Below, one piece after another: positions 1 through 5,699 of a DNA stretch of 14,453 nucleotides. Made by a program: the position numbers and the translations under genes. The notes below the pieces were generated by a model. It did not search any database. It saw only the letters and a list, made by a program, of their open reading frames with translations, and had not been told where the DNA came from. Source of the stretch: an uncultured Lachnospiraceae bacterium (GTDB taxonomy: Bacteria > Bacillota > Clostridia > Lachnospirales > Lachnospiraceae); the NCBI GenBank assembly GCA_910587295.1, contig CAJULP010000086.1:1-14453 (forward strand), read 5' to 3'. Positions within the stretch are counted from its first letter, which is position 1. Each line of letters starts with the position of its first letter.

Positions 1-26
1 TCTTCTTTAGTAAGTTTATTTTTCAT
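1..26 (-). CDS. 5' end of an unidentified leftward gene (partial)
   Basis: Reading leftward, an ATG at 26-24 is preceded by GAGGTGG (38-32) with five bases between, and opens the frame MKNKLTKE before the window ends. The ribosome binding site makes a real start likely, but eight codons are too few to assign a family. It diverges from the phage-type gene at 193 and lies inside the AT-rich integrated element. Confidence 0.5.
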
Positions 27-94
27 TCTGGCCACCTCAAAATATTAAATAATAATTATATCTTAACATAAATGTATATTTTAAGGTAGTAGGA

Positions 95-114
95 ACACTA
101 ATTCGATATAGTGT
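95..114. repeat. Short inverted repeat, possible operator
   Basis: ACACTA (95-100) and TAGTGT (109-114) form six-base inverted arms around an eight-base AT-rich centre. The repeat lies in the AT-rich space between the leftward partial gene and the rightward gene at 193, where a phage-type regulator could bind. No regulator is visible, so the role is a guess. Confidence 0.25.
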
Positions 115-147
115 CATTGATAAAAAATATATTTGAAGAAATGATTT

Positions 148-176
148 CCGCACTCTGAAATATGGGTGCGGTTTAT
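148..176 (+). terminator. Hairpin with short T/A tail upstream of the phage-type gene
   Basis: CCGCACTC (148-155) pairs with GGGTGCGG (164-171), with one wobble pair and an eight-base loop, followed by TTTATATAT. It resembles an intrinsic terminator, though the T-run is weak. It sits directly before the ribosome binding site at 181-185, so it could end an upstream transcript or attenuate entry into the next gene. Confidence 0.45.
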
Positions 177-192
177 ATATGGAGGAATAGCA

Positions 193-489
193 GTGGATTT
201 AGGAAAAGAGATTTTAAAAGCAATTCAGATTATGGTCAATAAGAAGTTTAAGAGTTACAGGGCAGACCGTACTTATCAGACTATTATAAAAAGAATTGAT
301 AAAAACGGTTATGTCATTATAGACCAAGCTGGGCAGGAAAGAACGGTTCCATGTGGTATCCCAAATGTTGAACTAAAACCGATGCAGAGTGTCTATGTAA
401 AGGAACCGTTGGGAAATTTAAATGAATTACATATCTGTAGTGTAGTCGGCAACACAAGCAATCCAAACAGAAGAAACAGAAGACGGTAA
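193..489 (+). CDS. Small phage-type protein, probably tail/structural module
   Basis: A 98-residue protein using a GTG start at 193, chosen because GGAGG (181-185) lies seven bases upstream; an ATG at 166 in the same frame has no such site. The middle of the protein (about residues 25-85) has the look of a small beta-rich domain: a basic start with a YRADRTYQ stretch, then IDKNGYVIIDQAGQ, CGIPNVEL, VYVKEPLG and LHICSVV. This pattern is familiar from small proteins encoded in the tail/late region of Firmicutes prophages. The C-terminus is a short Arg/Asn tail (NPNRRNRRR). It sits beside an integrase and tRNA, which supports a prophage origin. The exact function is not known, and the family match is from memory of the pattern only. 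Confidence 0.6.
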   Translation: MDLGKEILKAIQIMVNKKFKSYRADRTYQTIIKRIDKNGYVIIDQAGQERTVPCGIPNVELKPMQSVYVKEPLGNLNELHICSVVGNTSNPNRRNRRR

Positions 490-530
490 TCAAAAAGAAA
501 CATAAATGTAACTATAAACAAAGCCGATGT

Positions 531-564
531 GAACTTGACCCCACAAAAGTGCTGAGTCAAGTTC
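531..564. repeat. Perfect 9-bp inverted repeat (hairpin)
   Basis: GAACTTGAC (531-539) and GTCAAGTTC (556-564) are perfect inverted arms around a 16-base loop, which itself contains CAC-AAAA-GTG. No T-run follows, so it is not a classic terminator. The left part (TGAACTTGACCCCACAAAAG) resembles the terminal inverted repeats of IS3/IS150-type elements, but no transposase or partner end is present. Confidence 0.5.
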
Positions 565-618
565 CATGTACTGATTATATGATGAATGGTAAAAATTGAA
601 TATTGTTATTTATAATCC

Positions 619-653
619 AAGGCATTGCTGATTAGCCATAGCAGTGCCTTTTT
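619..653 (+). terminator. Rho-independent terminator before the integrase gene
   Basis: AAGGCATTGCT (619-629) pairs with AGCAGTGCCTT (640-650), an 11-bp stem with one G-T wobble and a ten-base loop, followed by more T residues (TTTAAATA). It would end transcription coming from the phage-type gene and separate it from the integrase. Confidence 0.8.
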
Positions 654-694
654 AAATATATTGTTTGTAGAGGTGAATTGACATAGAAAATACA

Positions 695-1924
695 ATGGAA
701 TTGAACAATCTGCAATATGGACAAAGCAATGATATATTGCAGTTTATCATAAGTAATGGTATTATTGACATTAACGATGTGCGGAATAGTATTGAAGTTA
801 TGAAGAGAAAAGAGTTACTAGAAAAGCACCCATATAAGATATGGGAAGGGAAGGATGGGAAGTGGTATACATATTTACCGGATGATAAGAGAGGAAGGGT
901 ACAAAGGGAACGGAATAGCCAAAAGGAGATTGAGGATATTGTTGTCGGTTACTGGAAAGCACAGATGGAAAATCCCACAATCCAGGAGATATTTAATGAG
1001 TGGAATGACCATAGGTTAGAATTGAAGAAGATATCCAATGCGACACATTTACGGAATAGGCAGATTTTTAACCGCCATTATGGGGAGTTCGGACAACAAA
1101 AGATTAAGTCTATTACAGAGGAAGATTTTAGTGAATTCCTTGAAAGCCAGATCCCGGAACATGAGCTTACCGCAAAAGCATTTTCTAACCTGAAAACAAT
1201 CACAAGGGGATTCCTTAAAAGGGCAAAGAAGAGGAAGTTGATATATTTTAATGTAGAAGAGTTGTTCCAGGAATTAGACACGTCTGAGGTGGATTTTAAG
1301 AAAGTGATAAAAGAGGATTATGAAGAAGTATTCGATGAGGAAGAGACAGATAAAATGATCGGGTATCTTAAAGATAATCCGGATATGATGAATTTAGGGA
1401 TAATGCTTATGTTTGTGACCGGGGCTAGGATTGGGGAAATAGTAGCATTAAAGCATAGTGATTTCTCAGGGAATACATTTAAAATCCGAAGGACTGAAAC
1501 AAGATTTGCTAATCCAGAAGGGAAATATGTTTGTGAGGTGAAAGAGTTCCCTAAATCGCAAGCAGGTGTCAGGACAGTGATAATACCAGAGGATTATGCA
1601 TGGATCACAAAAGCAATCAAACGCCAGAACCCATTCGGGGAATTCATTTTTGTGAAAGACGGCGTGAGGATATCCACCCAGGCAATGCGTATGAGATTGA
1701 AAAGGGTATGCAAGAAGCTCAATATCTATCATAAATCACCGCATAAAATACGGAAAACTTATGGAACGATACTCCTGGACAATCATATTGATAATAAATT
1801 GATCATGGGTCAGATGGGGCATACGGATATTGTATGTACAGAAAACCATTATCACAGGAATAGGAAGAGTATTGACCAGAAAAGCCAGATAATCAGCAGT
1901 ATTCCCGATTTCATGGCAAAATAA
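695..1924 (+). CDS. Tyrosine recombinase / phage-type integrase
   Basis: A 409-residue site-specific recombinase that would catalyse integration and excision of the element. Residues about 40-90 contain the small arm-binding N-terminal domain (KWYTYLPDD). Residues about 95-205 form the helical core-binding domain. The catalytic domain shows the expected set: R245 in GARIGE, K287 in the beta-hairpin, H350 and R353 in HKIRK, H376 in MGHTD, and the nucleophile Y386 in NHYHR. The gene ends 90 bp from the 3' end of tRNA-Gly, as expected for a tRNA-integrating phage or element. The start is awkward: the only good ribosome binding site (GAGGTG, 670-675) lies 19 bases upstream of ATG 695, a long gap. 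The frame stays open back to a stop at 674 with only ATT (677) or ATA (683) as possible extra starts. Confidence 0.93.
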   Translation: MELNNLQYGQSNDILQFIISNGIIDINDVRNSIEVMKRKELLEKHPYKIWEGKDGKWYTYLPDDKRGRVQRERNSQKEIEDIVVGYWKAQMENPTIQEIFNEWNDHRLELKKISNATHLRNRQIFNRHYGEFGQQKIKSITEEDFSEFLESQIPEHELTAKAFSNLKTITRGFLKRAKKRKLIYFNVEELFQELDTSEVDFKKVIKEDYEEVFDEEETDKMIGYLKDNPDMMNLGIMLMFVTGARIGEIVALKHSDFSGNTFKIRRTETRFANPEGKYVCEVKEFPKSQAGVRTVIIPEDYAWITKAIKRQNPFGEFIFVKDGVRISTQAMRMRLKRVCKKLNIYHKSPHKIRKTYGTILLDNHIDNKLIMGQMGHTDIVCTENHYHRNRKSIDQKSQIISSIPDFMAK

Positions 1925-1926
1925 AA

Positions 1927-1979
1927 AACCAACCTAAAATGCATTTGATTGGTTCGTTGATAGGTTTTGATATTTAGGT
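1927..1979. repeat. Cluster of direct and inverted half-sites beside the attachment region
   Basis: Between the integrase stop and the tRNA there are three TTGAT copies (1945, 1957, 1967), ten and twelve bases apart. AACCAA (1927-1932) pairs with TTGGTT (1949-1954), and ACCTAAA (1932-1938) pairs with TTTAGGT (1973-1979). Arm-type integrase or excisionase binding sites are often found at such a spot. This function is inference. Confidence 0.35.
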
Positions 1980-1983
1980 ATCT

Positions 1984-2010
1984 AAAAAACCCCGTAAAAT
2001 CAAGGGTTTT
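1984..2010 (-). terminator. Terminator of tRNA-Gly transcript
   Basis: Read leftward, AAAACCC (2010-2004), an eleven-base loop and GGGTTTT (1992-1986) form a stem whose distal arm runs into TTTTTT. It starts five bases after the tRNA 3' end. Because the element integrated at this tRNA, the terminator may be carried by the element rather than by the original chromosome. Confidence 0.65.
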
Positions 2011-2014
2011 GGAG

Positions 2015-2085
2015 AGCAGATGACGGGAATCGAACCCGCCTCCTCAGCTTGGGAAGCTGATATTCTACCAATGAACTACATCTGC
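2015..2085 (-). tRNA. tRNA-Gly (anticodon CCC)
   Basis: A 71-base cloverleaf on the minus strand with no encoded CCA. The acceptor stem GCAGATG/CATCTGC is fully paired, with a U discriminator as usual for glycine tRNA. The D arm is GTTC-loop-GAAT. The anticodon stem TCAGC/GCTGA encloses the loop TTCCCAA, giving anticodon CCC for codon GGG. The T arm carries the TTCGAAT loop. Its 3' end faces the integrase, making it the likely attachment site, restored intact after integration. Confidence 0.93.
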
Positions 2086-2107
2086 ACTGTTCCTTACAAC
2101 AATTAAC

Positions 2108-2136
2108 ATTATACTATCCTTTTGTCAGGTTGTAAA
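2108..2136 (-). promoter_or_regulatory. Promoter of tRNA-Gly
   Basis: On the minus strand a -35 TTTACA (2136-2131), a 17-bp spacer and a perfect -10 TATAAT (2113-2108) lie about 22 bases upstream of the mature tRNA 5' end. This is a strong housekeeping-type promoter. Confidence 0.8.
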
Positions 2137-2186
2137 GAACAATTTAAAAAAATTTATGTAGACAGGAGGACCTGCAGTATTTTGTC

Positions 2187-2224
2187 GAAGCCGGTCAGCA
2201 CACGGTCTTGGCACCGGCGGCTTC
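2187..2224. repeat. GC-rich hairpin in the tRNA/FIST intergenic region
   Basis: GAAGCCGGT (2187-2195) pairs with ACCGG...CTTC (2213-2224) with a small bulge, a GC-rich structure standing out in AT-rich surroundings. AGGAGG (2164-2169) lies just upstream with no usable start codon at the right spacing. The whole 2086-2419 gap otherwise holds only the two promoters listed. The structure could be a terminator remnant or a leftover of a decayed gene; I do not recognise a riboswitch class. Confidence 0.4.
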
Positions 2225-2337
2225 ATTTAAGTTACTTATATCATATACGGAAAATATGTCCAAAGTGTTACGAACACAATAAGAATCAATAAAGAATATA
2301 TAAAAGAAATAGGAATCGCTGTCAGGTAGATTTTTTA

Positions 2338-2367
2338 TTGACCGATTATCTTAGTATGAAGTATAAT
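2338..2367 (+). promoter_or_regulatory. Promoter of the FIST-MCP operon
   Basis: TTGACC (2338-2343), an 18-bp spacer and TATAAT (2362-2367) match a sigma-A promoter. It lies about 50 bases upstream of the FIST gene start and probably drives 2420-4412 and perhaps the HAD gene beyond. Confidence 0.7.
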
Positions 2368-2419
2368 ATTATTTAATAATGTGAAATTAAATTCGTGATA
2401 AGGAAGAGAGGACAACGTT

Positions 2420-3475
2420 TTGAGACAGTTTTATGGTATGAGCCAGAGGGGAAATCTGCAGGAAGCGGTCCGGGGACTTAGAAATCCCCAGTTGATCATG
2501 CTGTTATCCAATGGAGATCAGTTTGAATCTCATGTAGAACAGCTTGAAAAACTATATCCCCGTGTTCCAAGTATTGGGTGTATCGGGATGAGTTACGATA
2601 CGAAAGTGGTGGAAAAAGGTGTTGGCGTTGTGGCGTTTTATGATGGGGTAAGTGCAACGGCAAATGTTTTAGAAGAAGTATCGGTCATGCCAGTAAAGTA
2701 TATTGAGCGGTTGGAGCGTGATGTACGTACGATAAACAGTTCAAATGAAGATACGGTATGTATTGACTTTTGTGCAGGGAACGATGCGTGTGCACTGACC
2801 ACGATCTACAGTGTATTGAAGCATAAAAATATTTCGCTGGTAGGGGGAACGGGGGATGCCGGCAAAGTATCTGCCAATGGTAAGGTCTATCAGGATGCGG
2901 TAGCGTATGCGCTGGTCAAAAACAATCGCGGCAGGGTAAAGACATATAAAGAAAATATTTATCATCAAATGGGGAATTACCGTTTCATAGCGTCTAAGAC
3001 GGACAAGGCCAAGTACATATTAGGAAAATTAAACGGGGTGCCCGCAAAGCAGGTTTATCAGGATATTCTCCATGTAACGGAAAAGGAAATACAGACGCAG
3101 ACTTTTAAGAATCCTTTCGGGAAGATCAATGGGGATGACATCTGCATCATATCCATCAAAGAAGTGAGCGGGAACGCACTGACATGTTTCCGTCAGGTGA
3201 ATGATTCGGATGTGCTTATCATGCTGGAACTTGGTGATTACAAAGAAATCGTAAAGGATACGATCCGGATGATCAAAAATGATTTCCCCAAGGTTTCAGC
3301 GGTGTTTTCCGTAAACTGCTTATTCAGATACCTTCTTTTTACGGACAATCATTATATGGAAGAATACTTGCATGAAATGAGTGCCTTAGGCAACCATGTG
3401 GGTTTGGTAGGGTATGGGGAACATTATAATAACCGTTTTGTCAATCAGTCGATGACATGTGTTGTATTTGAGTAG
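2420..3475 (+). CDS. FIST-domain sensory protein
   Basis: A 351-residue cytosolic protein with a FIST N domain (about residues 20-200) and a FIST C domain (about 205-335). FIST domains are small-ligand sensor domains, proposed to bind compounds such as amino acids, and are usually attached to or encoded beside signalling proteins. Family marks are the SIGCIGMS segment, the LVGGTGDAG turn followed by NGKVYQDAV, and LNGVPAKQVYQDIL at the junction to the C domain. There is no signal peptide or membrane segment and no output domain. The TTG start at 2420 is preferred because GAGG (2408-2411) lies eight bases upstream; an in-frame ATG at 2438 would shorten it by six residues. The next gene, sixteen bases downstream, is a soluble MCP-type protein, so the pair probably works as sensor and transducer. 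The ligand cannot be read from the sequence. Confidence 0.85.
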   Translation: MRQFYGMSQRGNLQEAVRGLRNPQLIMLLSNGDQFESHVEQLEKLYPRVPSIGCIGMSYDTKVVEKGVGVVAFYDGVSATANVLEEVSVMPVKYIERLERDVRTINSSNEDTVCIDFCAGNDACALTTIYSVLKHKNISLVGGTGDAGKVSANGKVYQDAVAYALVKNNRGRVKTYKENIYHQMGNYRFIASKTDKAKYILGKLNGVPAKQVYQDILHVTEKEIQTQTFKNPFGKINGDDICIISIKEVSGNALTCFRQVNDSDVLIMLELGDYKEIVKDTIRMIKNDFPKVSAVFSVNCLFRYLLFTDNHYMEEYLHEMSALGNHVGLVGYGEHYNNRFVNQSMTCVVFE

Positions 3476-3491
3476 GTAAGGGGGAACGAAA

Positions 3492-4412
3492 ATGAAATTA
3501 TGGAAGAAGACCCAGTCTGAGGCAAGGAACCTGCATCCGGTGTTATACGTAATAGAAAGCCTTAAGGGTTATCATCGTGCCCTTGTGGAAAGCGAAGTGG
3601 AATCTTTGCATGAACTAAGTCTGGTGAGTAAATCTTTTGGGAATGTGTTGGCGGATTCGGAAGGCTTTAAGGAGTCCTTACAGGAGTTTGAACAGACTTT
3701 TTCAAGTATCAATACGGTATCCGGTCAATTTGCCGAGGTAAGGGAAGACATAGAAAAATCCACGGTTCAGGCGCAAAGTGAAGTGGAAGAGCTTAAGAAC
3801 GGTTCCATGATGATAGAAAGTTATTTTGAGGAAATGCAAAGTACTTTTGAGTCTTTTCAGGCTTCTTTGAAGGAAATCAAAGGCTGTATGGGGAAAATCG
3901 TATCAATTGCGGACCAGACAGATATTCTATCCATTAATGCGTCTATTGAGGCGGCAAGGGCCGGAGAGCAGGGAAAAGGATTTGCGGTAGTGGCCAGTGA
4001 AGTGAAGAGTTTGTCAGAAGAAATTAAAAACCTTGTTGCTATGGTAGAGTCAAGTATTGGCGATGTGGAGCGGGGAGCGGATCAGCTTAGCAATAGTATC
4101 CATACTTCCCACCAGGCATTAGGGCAAAGTTTGTCTAAGGTAGATGAAACCTATGAAAGGTTTGATAATATCACGCAGGCAGCAGAAGGCGCAACCAAGG
4201 TTCAGACAGAAATAGCGGGGGTAATTGATGAATCCAAAGCTGAACTTCAAAGATTGTGCAGTTTCTTTGAGAAAATGAAAGACAGCTATCAGGAAGTGGT
4301 ACGGCATATCAATCGTGCCAGCAAAATGGGAACAACCAAAAGCGCTATGTTTGAGGACGTTGACAACATGATGTCTCAGATTCCGCCCATCATTAAAGAT
4401 TTTAATGCTTGA
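3492..4412 (+). CDS. Soluble methyl-accepting chemotaxis-type signalling protein
   Basis: A 306-residue, mostly alpha-helical coiled-coil protein with the MCP signalling domain. The conserved hairpin tip is at about residues 137-172 (ADQTDILSINASIEAARAG, then GKGFAVVASEVK). In this family the tip contacts the CheA kinase and the adaptor CheW. There is no transmembrane segment, HAMP domain or periplasmic sensor, and the helices flanking the tip are short. It is therefore a cytoplasmic receptor that needs an outside partner for sensing. The AAGGGGG site (3478-3484) is seven bases from the ATG. Co-transcription with the FIST gene suggests the FIST protein provides ligand recognition. No cheA, cheW or flagellar gene lies in the window, so coupling to motility is not shown; it may instead feed another pathway. 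Confidence 0.87.
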   Translation: MKLWKKTQSEARNLHPVLYVIESLKGYHRALVESEVESLHELSLVSKSFGNVLADSEGFKESLQEFEQTFSSINTVSGQFAEVREDIEKSTVQAQSEVEELKNGSMMIESYFEEMQSTFESFQASLKEIKGCMGKIVSIADQTDILSINASIEAARAGEQGKGFAVVASEVKSLSEEIKNLVAMVESSIGDVERGADQLSNSIHTSHQALGQSLSKVDETYERFDNITQAAEGATKVQTEIAGVIDESKAELQRLCSFFEKMKDSYQEVVRHINRASKMGTTKSAMFEDVDNMMSQIPPIIKDFNA

Positions 4413-4471
4413 CGGAACGGGAAAGCGAGCGGTGTGCTGGTTTAAAAAGGATAAAGACGGGAGAAGGATGG

Positions 4472-5092
4472 ATGTATCAGCATATTGTTTTTGACATTGA
4501 CGGAACATTGATCAATAATGAAGAGGCTATTTTACATTCCCTTCAGGATGTGCTTTGTGAAACCATGGGGAAGGAATTTCCCTTTGAACAATTGAGGTTT
4601 GCCCTGGGGATCACCGGAGAGGATACGCTTAAGCGGCTTGGGATTGGAAATATTCCGGTAGTGATGGTGCGGTGGGTGGAACTGCTTCAGGGCTATGGAC
4701 ATATGGTATCGGTTCATGAGGGGATCGAAGAACTGCTGAAAACACTGGCAGGCCAGGGGTACCAGCTTGGTCTGGCATCTTCCAGGACACGGGAATTGAT
4801 GGAAAATGATTTTGATAATTTCAAAATAAGCAATTTTTTTAAAATAAGGGTCTGTTCGGATGATACACAGGAACATAAGCCTATGGCAGGCCCTCTTCTT
4901 AAGTATATGGAGTGGGCTAAGGCTAAAAAGGAAGAGATCCTTTATATTGGCGACAGTGTACATGACAGTATGTGTGCCCGGAATGCAGGGGTGGACTTTG
5001 CACTGGCGGTCTGGGGCAGCCATACGAAGGAGATACCGGCAGCGTATTATTTATCGTCGCCGGCGGAGCTGTTGCCCGTGTTAGAAAAGTAA
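4472..5092 (+). CDS. HAD-superfamily phosphatase (phosphoglycolate phosphatase-like)
   Basis: A 206-residue haloacid dehalogenase-type hydrolase of subfamily IA. Motif I is FDIDGTL with nucleophile D8 and general acid D10. Motif II is the Ser in LASSRT (103-104), motif III is K136 in EHKP, and motif IV is GDSVHD with D161 and D165. The cap region is about residues 15-80. The family removes phosphate from small molecules such as phosphoglycolate or pyrophosphate, and the substrate here is unknown. The frame is open from a TTG at 4409 overlapping the MCP stop. The ATG at 4472 is preferred because GGAG (4460-4463) lies eight bases upstream and the HAD fold begins immediately after it. It may be co-transcribed with the FIST-MCP pair, 59 bases upstream. 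Confidence 0.88.
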   Translation: MYQHIVFDIDGTLINNEEAILHSLQDVLCETMGKEFPFEQLRFALGITGEDTLKRLGIGNIPVVMVRWVELLQGYGHMVSVHEGIEELLKTLAGQGYQLGLASSRTRELMENDFDNFKISNFFKIRVCSDDTQEHKPMAGPLLKYMEWAKAKKEEILYIGDSVHDSMCARNAGVDFALAVWGSHTKEIPAAYYLSSPAELLPVLEK

Positions 5093-5101
5093 GGTGGAGG
5101 A

Positions 5102-5254
5102 ATGAAACTGTGCATTGCATTAGCTCCATGTAAAGCTGGCAGGAAGTATTTTGGCTTTTTGTTTTTTGCCATTGCCTTTGAGGGGATAGGGTGTGCCTTT
5201 ATTTCCGAAAGGATAAGCAGATATGGGAATTGGAAAAGGAATAGATTTTTATGA
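5102..5254 (+). CDS. Unrecognised small ORF (50 residues), partly hydrophobic
   Basis: A 50-codon frame starting at ATG 5102, directly after the HAD stop (5090-5092). A purine-rich AAGGTGGAGG block (5091-5100) precedes it; GGTGG is four bases from the ATG, while GGAGG is too close. The protein is MKLCIALAPCKAG, then a hydrophobic, aromatic segment (about residues 17-34), then a basic tail. That could be a single membrane helix with cytosolic positive charge, or chance coding in an intergenic gap. I recognise no family. It ends just before the hairpin at 5258. Confidence 0.35.
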   Translation: MKLCIALAPCKAGRKYFGFLFFAIAFEGIGCAFISERISRYGNWKRNRFL

Positions 5255-5257
5255 AAA

Positions 5258-5285
5258 CAAGGCATCCTGGAAACGGGATGCCTTG
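5258..5285 (-). terminator. Terminator, mainly for the leftward Dabb gene
   Basis: CAAGGCATCC (5258-5267) and GGATGCCTTG (5276-5285) form a perfect ten-bp stem with an eight-base loop. On the minus strand it is followed by TTTTCAT. On the plus strand the tail is CGGTTAATTT, so it is a poorer terminator for the rightward operon. It separates the two converging units. Confidence 0.75.
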
Positions 5286-5293
5286 CGGTTAAT

Positions 5294-5584
5294 TTAGAAC
5301 TTATAATCAATACAGGCCCTTTGGATCCTGACGGCAGAGACGTATTTTCCGAACTCCACATGCTGCGGTGATTTTTGGTAAAAGTCCAATGCTTCCACCG
5401 TGTCAAAGTCAAAGATCAGGGCAACGTCATAGTTGGAATCCGGGGTTTTTTCAGCGTTTTTAACGACTTGAAAGCTTTTTATGGTATCGATCTTTCGCAG
5501 CGCTTCCGCCCGGTCAAAAAATTCTGCTATGGTTTGTTCTTTATTTTCCGGTTTTAGTGTAAACATACAGATATGTCTTATCAT
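5294..5584 (-). CDS. Dabb-domain (stress-responsive alpha/beta-barrel) protein
   Basis: A 96-residue single-domain protein of the Dabb family, ferredoxin-like folds that form dimeric barrels and occur in stress-related or small enzymatic proteins. Family features are the N-terminal MIRHICMFTLKP strand with an early His, the helix with LRKIDTI, the strand YDVALIFDF, and a tail containing YQKSPQHVEFGKYV. The start at 5584 is supported by GGAGG seven bases upstream. It appears to be a single-gene unit, with its own promoter at 5648-5676 and terminator at 5258-5285. The function and substrate cannot be deduced; Dabb proteins without an enzymatic context are usually left uncharacterised. Confidence 0.85.
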   Translation of the reverse strand: MIRHICMFTLKPENKEQTIAEFFDRAEALRKIDTIKSFQVVKNAEKTPDSNYDVALIFDFDTVEALDFYQKSPQHVEFGKYVSAVRIQRACIDYKF

Positions 5585-5647
5585 ATCGCAGCCTCCATAT
5601 AGTAAGATTCCCCGCTCTTTTGTCTGGGGTTGTTGGTCATGGTTGTA

Positions 5648-5676
5648 ATTATAATCTGTTTTTGTCTGGAATACAA
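5648..5676 (-). promoter_or_regulatory. Promoter of the Dabb gene, with adjacent palindrome
   Basis: On the minus strand TTGTAT (5676-5671), a 17-bp spacer and TATAAT (5653-5648) form a plausible sigma-A promoter about 65 bases upstream of the start. An 11-bp palindrome ATTCT-T-AGAAT (5676-5686) abuts the upstream edge of the -35 and could be an operator. Confidence 0.6.
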
Positions 5677-5699
5677 TTCTTAGAATGATATTTTTGTGC

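Noticed and set aside
2330..2350. Motility sigma factor (sigma-28/D) promoter for the FIST-MCP pair
   Set aside because: A GACCGATTAT stretch recalls the -10 of that class, but no TAAA-type -35 is at the right distance, and a standard sigma-A promoter overlaps it.
4532..5023. Leftward ORF of 163 residues
   Set aside because: Antisense to the HAD phosphatase, which shows all four catalytic motifs; no start site or family features.
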